A stretch of 64,000 nt of DNA from an uncultured Erythrobacter sp. GTDB taxonomy: Bacteria; Pseudomonadota; Alphaproteobacteria; Sphingomonadales; Sphingomonadaceae. Every line of letters begins with the position of its first letter. The stretch's first letter is position 1. The translations under genes were made by a program, and so were the position numbers. The stretch is from assembly GCA_913055155.1 (NCBI GenBank), contig CAJXJR010000006.1, positions 143,964 to 207,963 on the forward strand. Direction: 5' to 3'. The notes under the pieces are model-generated. The model saw only the letters and a program-made list of their open reading frames with translations, made no database searches and was not told the DNA's origin. Positions 18,678-27,579 of this stretch are shown here, in pieces.

Positions 18678-18894
18678 GGCTGTTGGGCGGCAAAATTCGT
18701 GCCGTCGTCGAAAACTTTGCACCGGCAAGAGATGCTCGCGCGGGTGCAAGGTTTCAACTGCGTCTAGCAGCGGCCAGGCAGAGGAACATTGACCTGCAAC
18801 AAGTCATCAGCCGCGCGCACGGGCCAACCGATCACATAGCGGACACACAACGGTCGCATGGTCGCAATCCGGCGCAGGCATCGCAAGATGCGCA

Positions 18895-19584
18895 ATGGCT
18901 ACACGAATGACGACATCCGATCTCGAGAACGACGGCGTGATCCGCGCCTACGATCGCTGGGCCCCGATCTACGACCTGGTGTTCGGCGGCGTCTTTCGTG
19001 AAGGTCGGCGCGACGCCATCGGCGCTGCCGAAGCCGCCCTGCCCGACGGCGGACGCGTGCTGGAAGTGGGTGCCGGAACGGGCCTGAACCTGCCGCTGTA
19101 CAAGCCTACCACGCGGCTGGTGGCGGTCGACCTGTCACCCGGCATGATCGCGCAGATCGCCAAGCGCAAGGCGCAGCTTGGCCTCGCCAACCTGGAAGAG
19201 GTGGAGGTGATGAACGCGCAGGCGATGACCTTCACCGACGATGCATTCGAAGTGCTGGTGGCGAATTACGTCGTCACCTCCTGCCCCGATCCGGAGGCCG
19301 CGCTGGACGAATTCGTGCGCGTCACCAAGCCCGGCGGGCACATCGTCATCACCACCCGCATCGGCGCCAACACCGGCCTGCGCGGCAGGATAGAGAAGGC
19401 GCTGATGCCGATCACCCGGCGTTTGGGGTTCCGCACCGACTTCCCCTATTCGCGCTACGAAAACTGGGCGAAGGCCAACGGCCAGGTCGAACTGCTGGAG
19501 AACCGCCCGCTGCCACCGCTCGGTCATTTCTCCATCCTGACCTACCGGAAGACCGCAAACTGCAACAATTCTGGGGTCAAATGA
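18895..19584 (+). CDS. class I SAM methyltransferase, PmtA-like
   Basis: A 229-residue SAM-dependent methyltransferase with motif I LEVGAGTGLNLPLY (near 56), VDLSPGMI (motif II region) and DAFEVLVANYVVTSCPDPE. The opening YDRWAPIYDLVFG and this motif set match the Rhodobacter-type phosphatidylethanolamine N-methyltransferase PmtA, which makes phosphatidylcholine at the membrane. UbiE-type menaquinone/ubiquinone methyltransferases are the alternative. Starts at 18895 or 18907 are both possible. An Mpo1-like membrane protein follows and phosphatidylserine decarboxylase lies 3.3 kb on, supporting a phospholipid role. Confidence 0.8.
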   Translation: MATRMTTSDLENDGVIRAYDRWAPIYDLVFGGVFREGRRDAIGAAEAALPDGGRVLEVGAGTGLNLPLYKPTTRLVAVDLSPGMIAQIAKRKAQLGLANLEEVEVMNAQAMTFTDDAFEVLVANYVVTSCPDPEAALDEFVRVTKPGGHIVITTRIGANTGLRGRIEKALMPITRRLGFRTDFPYSRYENWAKANGQVELLENRPLPPLGHFSILTYRKTANCNNSGVK

Positions 19585-19629
19585 TCCGAACGGGGCTTGC
19601 CCCACCTCTTCACCTGGACGGAGCACATC

Positions 19630-20232
19630 ATGGGTCGCTTTCGCGAGCAACTGCGGGAACAACGGTGGGACGATCATCGCTATTACCACCAGAGCATCAT
19701 CAACCAGGCACTGCACTTCTTCAGCGCGTGCACCTTCCTGCTGAGCTACGTGCTCTTGTGGAACTACCCGTGGCTGGCCGCCCTGCTGGCGTGGGGCTTT
19801 GCCATGACGAGCCGCCAGGCGGGCCATTTCTTCTTCGAGCCCAAGGGCTATGACCACGTGAACGAGGCCACGCACGAGTACAAGGAAGAGATCAAGGTCG
19901 GCTACAACCTTGCGCGCAAGGTGGTGCTGATGAGCCTGTGGGCGATCCTGCCGCTGGTGCTGTGGCTGGAGCCGAGCCTGTTCGGCCTCTTTGCAGAGCC
20001 GCACACCACGGTACGCGGCTACCTGGAAAACCTCGGCATCGCCTGGTTGATCCTTGGGGTGGGCGCGATCGTGTTCCGCATGGTGCAGTTGTTCATCATC
20101 CGCGACGTGGAAACGGGCGTGGTCTGGGCGACCAAGATCATCACCGATCCGTTCACCGACTTCATGCTCTATCGCAAGGCGCCCGCCGAATGCGCCAGGG
20201 CCGCTGTCGCCTGGCGCCCCTCGCGCGGCTGA
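19630..20232 (+). CDS. membrane protein, distantly Mpo1/DUF962-like
   Basis: A 200-residue protein starting at ATG 19630, six bases after GGAG. Three to four hydrophobic helices lie at about 30-45, 48-60, 105-125 and 135-155. The pattern HQSIINQALHFF (20-31) followed by RQAGHFFFEPKGYDH (62-76) recalls the His-rich core of Mpo1/YGL010w-type proteins (H-x-N-x-H and GHxxFE), which are Fe(II) dioxygenases acting on 2-hydroxy fatty acids in yeast. I infer the relationship from this spacing; it is not certain. The gene lies 45 bases after the PmtA-like gene and may be co-transcribed. Confidence 0.6.
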   Translation: MGRFREQLREQRWDDHRYYHQSIINQALHFFSACTFLLSYVLLWNYPWLAALLAWGFAMTSRQAGHFFFEPKGYDHVNEATHEYKEEIKVGYNLARKVVLMSLWAILPLVLWLEPSLFGLFAEPHTTVRGYLENLGIAWLILGVGAIVFRMVQLFIIRDVETGVVWATKIITDPFTDFMLYRKAPAECARAAVAWRPSRG

Positions 20233-20291
20233 CGAAAGACGCCATTCAAGGGAAATGGGCGAAGTGGCTGAACGCAGGCGGCTTGCGTTCG

Positions 20292-20329
20292 GGCGACGCT
20301 CCAGGGGTTTGGCACCCCGGCGTCTCGCC
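20292..20329. terminator. GC-rich hairpin between convergent genes
   Basis: GGCGACGC and GCGTCTCGCC pair around an inner stem GGGGT-TTGGC-ACCCC. It sits between the convergent Mpo1-like and mtfA genes and could act as a two-way terminator, though no T-run is present. Confidence 0.4.
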
Positions 20330-20358
20330 AGTCCAGCTCCGCCTTGCGCAACGACGCT

Positions 20359-21174
20359 TCAGGTCCACTCCGCCGGATCGAGCGCGAACAGCTCTGCCAG
20401 CTGCGCGTAAAGCGCAGGCTCATCACGCCTGAGCGCAGCAGGCTTCTCGAAAAAGGCTACGGTCGCTTCGGCGAAGAACTCCTGGTGGTTGACCGCGCCG
20501 TAGGGGTCGATCACGGGATGGTGTCCGCTTTCCACCCGCTCCACCTGATCGTGATAGGCGTCCAGCATGGCCTTTTCCCAACCGGCGTAAGCCTGTCCCT
20601 TGCTCAGGATGGGGATGCCATTGGTGTGCCCCGTCAGGCTGTCCAGTTGGTGTGCGAACTCGTGGATCACGACGTTGTGGCCATCTTCCGCGTCGAGGCC
20701 GCCCTGCAGCGCGTGGTCCCATGACAGGACGACCGGCCCCCGCTGCCAGCTTTCCCCGGCCAGGTGCGAATTCTGTTCGTGGACCACAAAACCGTCGTGC
20801 ATGTTGCGAGGCGCATGAATGGTCGACGGATAGATCACCACGGTCCTGATCGTCTCGTACCAGACCGGACTGTTGACGATCAGCAGGCAAGCCTGCGCGG
20901 CAATCGAAAGCCGCATTTCATCGCGAAGTTCCAGCCCCTGGTATGCATGAAAGGTGACCTGGTCGAGGAACAGGTTGATCTTGCCTTCCAGTCTTGGCCG
21001 CAGCGAAGGCGGCAACCGGCGGACGATCGGAACAAGCCGCTCCAGCACATCGCGCTGCTCCGGGGTGAGCGGTGTCGCCAGCAATCGTTCGCGCCGCAGC
21101 CGTCGCGAAATGCTGCGATAGGCAAGACCGCCGACAACCAGCAGGGCGACGAGGAGGAACGACGCGAGAGTCAT
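20359..21174 (-). CDS. mtfA: zinc-dependent peptidase MtfA (M90 family)
   Basis: From the ATG at 21174 the 271-residue protein has one N-terminal transmembrane helix (about 3-19), then the MtfA catalytic domain with HEFAHQLD (171-178), the metal-binding HExxH, and a downstream glutamate in NHQEFFAEATVAFFE. The E. coli protein binds the glucose repressor Mlc and has peptidase activity; many alphaproteobacterial members carry this membrane anchor. It is convergent with the Mpo1-like gene and lies downstream of the aminotransferase on the same strand. Confidence 0.9.
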   Translation of the reverse strand: MTLASFLLVALLVVGGLAYRSISRRLRRERLLATPLTPEQRDVLERLVPIVRRLPPSLRPRLEGKINLFLDQVTFHAYQGLELRDEMRLSIAAQACLLIVNSPVWYETIRTVVIYPSTIHAPRNMHDGFVVHEQNSHLAGESWQRGPVVLSWDHALQGGLDAEDGHNVVIHEFAHQLDSLTGHTNGIPILSKGQAYAGWEKAMLDAYHDQVERVESGHHPVIDPYGAVNHQEFFAEATVAFFEKPAALRRDEPALYAQLAELFALDPAEWT

Positions 21175-21242
21175 GCAAGACACATTGGGTCGCAACGGTC
21201 ATCGCGCAATATGTCAGCAGACCGGGAACTGCGGCTTGCCGA

Positions 21243-22895
21243 TCACCCCCGCCCGATCTTTGCTCGCAAACTCTCTTTCAGGATCGATCGCTTGATGCCC
21301 GTGTCGGTCACGCCGTCCTTGCTCCAGGTCCAGCCATCGGCCTCGAACTTGCGCGCCGCTGCGACAAAGCGGTCGGCGACTTCGGCGAACTCCGCTTCGC
21401 CATAGGCGAAGGAGAAGATGAACCGTCCGGTGCCGGTCCAGCCCAGTGCCAGCCCTTCGGCGCGCAGGTAGTACTGGAACATCCAGTTATAGCGGCAGGG
21501 CCTGGTGTAGAAGCAGGTCCACACGGTGGAAAGGTTCGCTACCCGCGGCGACAGGCCTTCCGCCTCCAGCCGCGCATTCAGTGCTGCGGCGCGCGCGTTC
21601 CAGCGCTCGTCCAGCCCGCCATAGGCCGCGCGCGCATCGTCGCTGGCATGCCACTGCAGGAACTGGTCCATCGCGCCCATCACGTAAGGGTGCGAATTGA
21701 ACGTGCCGCGAGCAAAGCAGATGTCGGCGGGCTTGTCGTCCTTGTAGCGCTTCATCAGGTCGCCCCGGCCGCACAGCACGCCCACCGGCAGGCCGCCACC
21801 CAGCGTCTTGCCATAGGCGACCATGTCGGGCGTGATGCCGAAATATTCGCAGGCCCCGCGCCGGGCGAGGCGGAAGCCGGTAAAGACCTCGTCCACGATC
21901 AGCACCACGCCCGCCCGTGTGCACACCTCGCGCAGCCGCGCCAGCCATGCCGAATAGGCCTCGCGGTCCACATGCGCCCGGCGGCTGGAATCCACCAGCG
22001 CACTGTCGCCTGGCGCATTGGCATTGGGATGCATCGCCTGCAGCGGGTTCACCAGGACGCAGGCGATGTTCCTGCGCGTGCGCAGCACCTCCAGCGTCGC
22101 CTCGCTCATGTCCGCCAGCGTATAGGTGCGGTCCGCCGGCACCGGGTTGCCGATGCCCGGCTGCACCTCTCCCCACCAGCCGTGATAGGCGCCGGCAAAG
22201 CGCACCAGCCTGTCCTTGCCGGTGTGATAGCGCGCCAGCCGCACCGCCTGCATCACGGCCTCGGTGCCGGACATGTGAAAGCTGACACCGTCAAGCCCGC
22301 TGATTGCCTTCAGCCGCTTCACGTTTTCGGCCACCACCGGATGCAGTCCGCCCAGCACCGGGCCAAGGTCCGCCACGATGGCCGCACCGCGTTCGATCAT
22401 GCCCTTGTAGGCATCGGTGCCCAGCAGGTTCACGCCATAAGAGCCGGTGAGATCGTAGAGCCGGTTGCCGTCGAGGTCGGTCAGCATCACGCCGTCGCTG
22501 GACTGGTAGAAGCTGCCCGAAGGCAAGTTCTCGCGCACCACGCGGCTGAACTGGAACGGCACCCGGTACGTGCCGGTGAAGGCGATATCGGGGATCGAAT
22601 CCTGCATCTCTGCGCTGGCCGCAGCGGTTTTCGCAAACCGCTGCCGGTAGGTTTCGGACAGGGCGAAGAAACCCGCCTCGCGCCGGGCGACCACCTCTTC
22701 GGGCACTCCGTCGGCGCGGAAGAAAGCATCTCGGTCGAATTCGTAGAACGGCAGCAGGCCCGCCACCCGTTTCGCCATGCGCACGTGACCCACCAGCCCC
22801 TTGTGCTTGGCGCGGCTCAGCTTCAGCCGGTTCCAGCCCCAGCTGGCACCATAGGCAAGCCCGGCAGCCCCGGCGAGAACACGTGCGGCTTTCAT
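21243..22895 (-). CDS. class III PLP-dependent aminotransferase, GSA-aminomutase-like, long N-terminus
   Basis: About 550 residues from the ATG at 22895 (AAGGA seven bases upstream). The PLP site is plain: phosphate-loop SGTEAVMQAVRLAR (209-222), cofactor aspartate in VDEVFTGFR (334-342) and Schiff-base lysine K363 in YGKTLGGGLPVG. The core resembles glutamate-1-semialdehyde aminomutase, but a 100-residue N-terminal extension and the divergent partner psd argue for a different, unidentified reaction. This organism type makes aminolevulinate by ALA synthase, so hemL itself is unlikely. The gene is divergent from psd with only 34 bases between. Confidence 0.8.
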   Translation of the reverse strand: MKAARVLAGAAGLAYGASWGWNRLKLSRAKHKGLVGHVRMAKRVAGLLPFYEFDRDAFFRADGVPEEVVARREAGFFALSETYRQRFAKTAAASAEMQDSIPDIAFTGTYRVPFQFSRVVRENLPSGSFYQSSDGVMLTDLDGNRLYDLTGSYGVNLLGTDAYKGMIERGAAIVADLGPVLGGLHPVVAENVKRLKAISGLDGVSFHMSGTEAVMQAVRLARYHTGKDRLVRFAGAYHGWWGEVQPGIGNPVPADRTYTLADMSEATLEVLRTRRNIACVLVNPLQAMHPNANAPGDSALVDSSRRAHVDREAYSAWLARLREVCTRAGVVLIVDEVFTGFRLARRGACEYFGITPDMVAYGKTLGGGLPVGVLCGRGDLMKRYKDDKPADICFARGTFNSHPYVMGAMDQFLQWHASDDARAAYGGLDERWNARAAALNARLEAEGLSPRVANLSTVWTCFYTRPCRYNWMFQYYLRAEGLALGWTGTGRFIFSFAYGEAEFAEVADRFVAAARKFEADGWTWSKDGVTDTGIKRSILKESLRAKIGRG

Positions 22896-22929
22896 ACGAA
22901 TGTCCTTTTTCACCCGTTAAGGGCGGCAA

Positions 22930-23799
22930 ATGTCGTTCGGACGCACCTTTCGGACATTCTTAAGTCAGGAAAATGTCAATTTCCTGCTGACCAACCGAAT
23001 TCCGCGCCACGCGCTGACGCGCTTCATGGGCTGGTTCGCGCGGGTGGAGTTCGCCCCGGTGCGTGCGGCCAGCATCGCCACCTGGAAATTCTTTTGCGAC
23101 GTGGACATGCGCGATGCGGAAGACACGCGCTTCCGGTCGCTGCGCGAGGCCTTCATCCGCCCCTTGCGCGAAGGGGCCCGCCCGCTCGACAGCGATCCGG
23201 ACATCATCGCCAGCCCGTGCGACGGCATCGTCGGCGCCTTCGGCCGGATCGAAGCCGGCACTGCCTTGCAGGTGAAGGGCATGCCCTATCCCGTGGCGGA
23301 CCTGCTCGGCTCAGCAGCGGAGGCGTCGGCGCTGGAGGGCGGCTGGTATGTCACCCTGCGGCTGACGGCGGGCATGTACCACCGATTTCACGCCCCGCAC
23401 GACATCACGGTGAAGCAGTTGCGCTATATCTCCGGCGATACCTGGAACGTGAACCCGATTGCACTGAAGCGGGTGGAGCGCCTGTTCTGCAAGAACGAGC
23501 GCGCGCCGATCACCGTGCGGCTGGACCGATCGGGCAGGCAGCTGGTGCTGGTGCCGGTTGCCGCCGTGCTGGTCGCCAGCATTCGCCTGCCCTGGTACGA
23601 CGAGGCACACGGCGTGCGAGGCACGGGCGAGCGGGTAGAGAACCTCGATGCGCATTTCTCCAAGGGGCAGGAAATGGGCTGGTTCGAACACGGTTCCACG
23701 ATCGTGGTGCTGGCCCCGCCCGACTGCCCGCCGGTCGCCACTCTGGAAACCGGGCAGACGATCCGCATGGGCGAAAGGCTGATGGTGATCGACCAATAG
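22930..23799 (+). CDS. psd: phosphatidylserine decarboxylase (proenzyme)
   Basis: The 289-residue length equals that of the classical proteobacterial enzyme. ASPCDGIVGAFGRIE (near 97), KGMPYPVADLLG and the substrate-site AGMYHRFHAPHD are family hallmarks. The self-cleavage site is the HGST near residue 257, giving the alpha-subunit pyruvoyl group from the serine. It converts phosphatidylserine to phosphatidylethanolamine at the inner membrane, which could feed the PmtA-like methyltransferase nearby. AAGGG precedes the ATG by about six bases. Confidence 0.93.
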   Translation: MSFGRTFRTFLSQENVNFLLTNRIPRHALTRFMGWFARVEFAPVRAASIATWKFFCDVDMRDAEDTRFRSLREAFIRPLREGARPLDSDPDIIASPCDGIVGAFGRIEAGTALQVKGMPYPVADLLGSAAEASALEGGWYVTLRLTAGMYHRFHAPHDITVKQLRYISGDTWNVNPIALKRVERLFCKNERAPITVRLDRSGRQLVLVPVAAVLVASIRLPWYDEAHGVRGTGERVENLDAHFSKGQEMGWFEHGSTIVVLAPPDCPPVATLETGQTIRMGERLMVIDQ

Positions 23800-23856
23800 C
23801 ATGGCCAGCCGAGGAAACGGGTTTCGCTCTGGCGACAGCGTGCTATCCCGTTTCAC

Positions 23857-26742
23857 ATGAAAAGGTCTTTCGCGCTTCGCACGCTCGCTCCACTCGCCGC
23901 CGCCTTTGCGCTGCTGGGCTGTTCCACCACCCCCACCGCACCGGCACAGACGACCGCCGCACCCGCAGTCGAAGCCGAACCGCAGATCGCCTCGCTCGAC
24001 GATATTATCGCCGCAGTCGATATTCCGTACGAGACTTTCACGCTCGACAACGGCCTCACCACCATTGTCCACACCGACCGCAAGTCGCCGCTGGTGGGGG
24101 TGACGGTGTACTACCGCGTCGGCTCCAAGTCCGAACCACGCGGGCGCACGGGCTTTGCCCACCTGTTCGAACACATCATGTTCACCGGCAGCGAGAACGT
24201 GCCCAATTTCGACATTCCGCTGGAGGCCGCCGGTTCCACCGGCACCAACGGCTCCACCAGCTACGACCGCACCAACTACGTGGAAACGGTGCCCACCGGC
24301 GCACTGGACCTGGCGCTGATGATGGAAGCCGATCGCCAGGGCTACCTGCTGGGCGCGGTGACGCAGGAGCGACTCGATAACCAGCGCAGCGTGGTGCAGA
24401 ACGAAAAGCGGCAGGGCGACAACCAGCCCTATGGCCTGGTGGAATACCAGCTTTCCGAAGGGCTGCTGCCCGTGGGCCACCCCTATCGCCACTCGGTGAT
24501 CGGCTCGATGGCGGACCTGTCTGCTGCTTCGCTGGAAGACGTGCGCCAGTGGTTCATCGACAATTACGGCCCCAATAACGTGGTGCTCTCCCTCACCGGC
24601 GATATCGACGCCGAAACCGCCCGCCCGATGGTGGAACGCTGGTTCGGTGCCATCTCGCGCGGGCCCGAAGTGCAGCAGTTCGAAGGCGGCCCCGTTACGC
24701 TGGCAGAGCCGCGCTATGACACCATGACCGACCAGGTGCCGCAGGTGCTGCTGATCCGCGCCTGGACCGGGCCGGACATGCAACATCCCGATGCCGTGCC
24801 GCTGCAGGTGGGCATGCATATCCTCGGCGGGCTCAACTCCTCGCGCCTGGACAATGCCATGGTGCGCGGGGCCGAACTCGCCACCAGCGTATCGGGCTAT
24901 TACCAGGCTTACGAACAACTGGGCATGGCGCAGGCCATGGTGCAGGTGCGCCCCGACGCGACGCAGGAAGAGGCGCAGGCCCTGCTGGAGGCCGAGATCG
25001 CCCGGCTGATCGCGGAAGGCCCGACGCAGGACGAACTGGACCGGGCCACCACCCAGATCGCCTCTGGCCTCGTCGGTTCGCTGGAACGGATCGGGGGCTT
25101 CGGCGGCAAGGGCGCCATCCTTGCCGAAGGGCTGCTCTATACCGGCAATGCCGATTTCTACCGCACCGAACTGGAACGCATGGACGCGCTTTCGCCCGAA
25201 GACGTGCGCGCGGCGATGGACCGCTGGCTTTCGCGCCCGGCCTACAACCTGGCCGTGGTGCCGGGGGAACGCACGCTGGACGGCGGCGATATGGGCGGCT
25301 GGGGTGACGAACACCTGAACCCGCCGCCGGAACCCGACAGCGGCAGCGAAGTGGAAGTCACCCGCACGGGGCCCGAAATCGAGCTGCCTACGCCCGCTCC
25401 GGTCGGCGAACTGACCTTCGCGCAAGTGGAGCGCGCGACACTGTCCAACGGGATCGAAGTCGTGCTGGCGCGCCGCGCCTCGGTGCCCAAGGTCTCGCTC
25501 GCGCTCACTTTCGATGCCGGTTCCGTGGTCGATCCGCAGGGTCAGTACGGCGTGCACGAAACGATGGTCGACCTGCTTCCCGAAGGCACCACGACCCGCA
25601 GCGCGCTGGACATTGCCGTGGCGCAGGAAACGCTGGGCGCCTCGCTCAGCATCAATGCAGGCGCGGAAAGCACCCCCGCCTACCTCACCGCGCTAAGCCC
25701 CAACCTTGTGCCTTCGCTCGACCTGCTGGCCGACGTGGTGCGTAACCCCGCCTTCGAAGCCGACGCGCTGGAGCGCGTGCGCAGCCAGCGCATGGCCGCT
25801 GTCGCGCAGGAACTGTCCTCTCCTTCGGGCCTGGCCAACCGCGCCTTCATGCCGCTGGTCTATGGCCAGACGCACCCCTACGCCCACGCTTCAAGCTCTG
25901 GCGATACCGAGGTGATCGCCGCGATCACCCGCGAGGACATGGTGGCAGAACACGCCGAATGGCTTCGCCCGGCCACCGCCACGATTACCGCCGTGGGCGA
26001 TGTGACCATGGACGAGCTGGTCGCCGCGCTGGAAGCCACGCTGGGTGACTGGCAGGATCCGGGCACCCCGGTGCCGGCCAAGCAGGTCGACCAGCCGCCC
26101 ATGCTCGCCAACGCGCCGCGCGTGGTGGTGGTGGACCGGCCCAATTCACCATCCAGCTACCTCGTGCTCGGTCGCCCGGCTGGCCTTGTCGGCTGGCAGC
26201 CGGGGATGGAGGCGCTGGAGCTGGCCAACGAAGTGCTCGGCAACGGCTTCCTCTCGCGCCTCAACAGCGATCTGCGCGAGACGAAGGGCTGGACTTACGG
26301 CATCCGTTCCAGCCTGCCCGATGCGCAGGGGCCGCGTGTGCTGCGGATCGCCACCCAGGTACAGGCAGACCGCACGGCGGATTCGATCGAGGTGATCCTC
26401 GGCCATCTCGAAGCTTTCCCCGCCACCCGCCCGGTCGACGATGTCGAACTGCAGCGCGTGACCGACGGCAACGTGCGCAACCTGCCCAACCGCTTCGAAA
26501 CCAACGGCCAGGTGCTGGGCGCCCTGCTGTCGAACGAGCGCGCCGGGCGCGACCTGCGCTACCACGTCCAACTGCCGCAGCTTTACGGCGCGGTGGATGC
26601 AGATGCCATCAATGGCGCCGCTGCCGAATACCTGCAGCCGGGCAACATCACCATCGTGGTGGTGGGCGACCGCGAAACGGTAGAGCCGCAACTGGCGGAC
26701 TTGCCGATCATGGTCGAATATGTCGACGCCGAAAGCCTGTAA
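23857..26742 (+). CDS. M16 family zinc peptidase lipoprotein, two-domain
   Basis: A 961-residue protein with a lipobox (ALLGCSS-type, Cys22), hence membrane-anchored and facing the periplasm. The first M16 domain has the inverted zinc motif HLFEH (102-106) and the more distant glutamate region. The second half (from about 520) repeats the M16 fold but has VHETMVDLLPEGT where HxxEH would be, so it is the catalytically silent partner, as in pitrilysin-type clamshells. It probably degrades peptides in the envelope. It stands alone, 57 bases after psd. Confidence 0.9.
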   Translation: MKRSFALRTLAPLAAAFALLGCSTTPTAPAQTTAAPAVEAEPQIASLDDIIAAVDIPYETFTLDNGLTTIVHTDRKSPLVGVTVYYRVGSKSEPRGRTGFAHLFEHIMFTGSENVPNFDIPLEAAGSTGTNGSTSYDRTNYVETVPTGALDLALMMEADRQGYLLGAVTQERLDNQRSVVQNEKRQGDNQPYGLVEYQLSEGLLPVGHPYRHSVIGSMADLSAASLEDVRQWFIDNYGPNNVVLSLTGDIDAETARPMVERWFGAISRGPEVQQFEGGPVTLAEPRYDTMTDQVPQVLLIRAWTGPDMQHPDAVPLQVGMHILGGLNSSRLDNAMVRGAELATSVSGYYQAYEQLGMAQAMVQVRPDATQEEAQALLEAEIARLIAEGPTQDELDRATTQIASGLVGSLERIGGFGGKGAILAEGLLYTGNADFYRTELERMDALSPEDVRAAMDRWLSRPAYNLAVVPGERTLDGGDMGGWGDEHLNPPPEPDSGSEVEVTRTGPEIELPTPAPVGELTFAQVERATLSNGIEVVLARRASVPKVSLALTFDAGSVVDPQGQYGVHETMVDLLPEGTTTRSALDIAVAQETLGASLSINAGAESTPAYLTALSPNLVPSLDLLADVVRNPAFEADALERVRSQRMAAVAQELSSPSGLANRAFMPLVYGQTHPYAHASSSGDTEVIAAITREDMVAEHAEWLRPATATITAVGDVTMDELVAALEATLGDWQDPGTPVPAKQVDQPPMLANAPRVVVVDRPNSPSSYLVLGRPAGLVGWQPGMEALELANEVLGNGFLSRLNSDLRETKGWTYGIRSSLPDAQGPRVLRIATQVQADRTADSIEVILGHLEAFPATRPVDDVELQRVTDGNVRNLPNRFETNGQVLGALLSNERAGRDLRYHVQLPQLYGAVDADAINGAAAEYLQPGNITIVVVGDRETVEPQLADLPIMVEYVDAESL

Positions 26743-26766
26743 GGCGACCCGAGAAGGAGAATTTCC

Positions 26767-27075
26767 ATGTCCGATGTAGGCGGTACCTACGATTTCGTGG
26801 CCCAGACCCCGATGGGCGAACAGACCGGCACCTTCACCGTGGTGCCCAGCGACGGTGGCACCAGCTTCACCGGCCAGCTTTCGGGCGGCATGGGATCGAT
26901 GGATGTCGACGACGGCAAGATCGACGGCAACGTGCTGACCTGGTCGATGAAGATGTCCATGCCCATGCCGATGACGCTGGAAGGCGAAGCCACCGTGGAT
27001 GGCGACGCGGTGACCGGCACGATCTCGGCAATGATGTTCGGCAAGATGCAGTTCACCGCCCAGCGCCAAGGCTGA
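26767..27075 (+). CDS. small beta-rich protein of unknown function
   Basis: A 102-residue acidic, glycine-rich protein without signal peptide or cysteines. It alternates short polar strands (GTYDFVAQTPMGEQTGTFTVV; ISAMMFGKMQFTAQRQ), suggesting a small beta-barrel of the lipocalin-like type often found alone in this group. A clear AAGGAG precedes the ATG, and it lies 24 bases after the M16 gene, so the two are probably co-transcribed. I do not recognise a function. Confidence 0.75.
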   Translation: MSDVGGTYDFVAQTPMGEQTGTFTVVPSDGGTSFTGQLSGGMGSMDVDDGKIDGNVLTWSMKMSMPMPMTLEGEATVDGDAVTGTISAMMFGKMQFTAQRQG

Positions 27076-27085
27076 GCGGAAAGCC

Positions 27086-27550
27086 TCAGAACTTCCCGCG
27101 CAGCGCCTGGTAGGCGGCTGCCGTTACGGTATTCGCGAGGTTGAGTGAGCGGATGTGCGCAGAGCGCATCGGCAGGCTCACCTCGCATTCCCGGTACGCA
27201 TCACGGATGGCCGGCGGCAGGCCCCTGGTCTCGCTGCCGAAGACGAGGATGGCGTCCTCGGGATAGTCCGGCTCGTAGAACGAACGCGGCGCGTCTTCCT
27301 CGAACAGGAACATCTGGCTGGAGCGCGGGTCCCGGTCGGCAAGGAAGGCTTGCCAGTCGGCATATTCGCTCAGCCGCACATGTTGCCAGTAATCCAGCCC
27401 CGCACGCTTCAGCTGCCGGTCGCTGAGCGTAAATCCGTAAGGCCGGATCAGCACCAGCTCCATATCCAGCGCCACGCAGGTGCGCCCCACTGCCCCGGTG
27501 TTGTGCGGGATCTCCGGGTGGACGAGGACGATGGTGGGGCGGGCCGTCAT
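27086..27550 (-). CDS. trmL: tRNA (cytidine(34)-2'-O)-methyltransferase
   Basis: A 154-residue SPOUT-class methyltransferase from the ATG at 27550. VLVHPEIPHNTGAVGRTCVA (near 8), LVFGSETRGLPP (near 102) and the knot segment SLNLANTVTAAAYQALR are the TrmL signatures. It methylates the wobble ribose of tRNA-Leu isoacceptors. It is convergent with the small protein (10 bases apart) and lies downstream of the secreted protein gene. Confidence 0.93.
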   Translation of the reverse strand: MTARPTIVLVHPEIPHNTGAVGRTCVALDMELVLIRPYGFTLSDRQLKRAGLDYWQHVRLSEYADWQAFLADRDPRSSQMFLFEEDAPRSFYEPDYPEDAILVFGSETRGLPPAIRDAYRECEVSLPMRSAHIRSLNLANTVTAAAYQALRGKF

Positions 27551-27579
27551 GCGGCCTGCACTACCCCGTTCGCCGGGCT

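Noticed and set aside
16084..18792. 902-codon open frame on the plus strand opposite clpB
   Set aside because: It mirrors the clpB codons, is His/Gln/Leu-rich without domains, and clpB is unquestionable. High GC makes such antisense frames common here, as also at 21072-24380 and 46173-48263.
20250..20335. tRNA-Ser-like stretch (GGGCGAAGTGGCTGAACGC)
   Set aside because: The D-arm region looks like a class II tRNA, but the T-loop reads GGGGTTTGGCACCCC instead of GTTCGAATCC and the acceptor arms do not pair. It is better read as a hairpin between convergent genes.
23857..26742. two separate M16 peptidase genes
   Set aside because: The reading frame is continuous over 961 residues; the second half lacks HxxEH and is the normal inactive partner domain.
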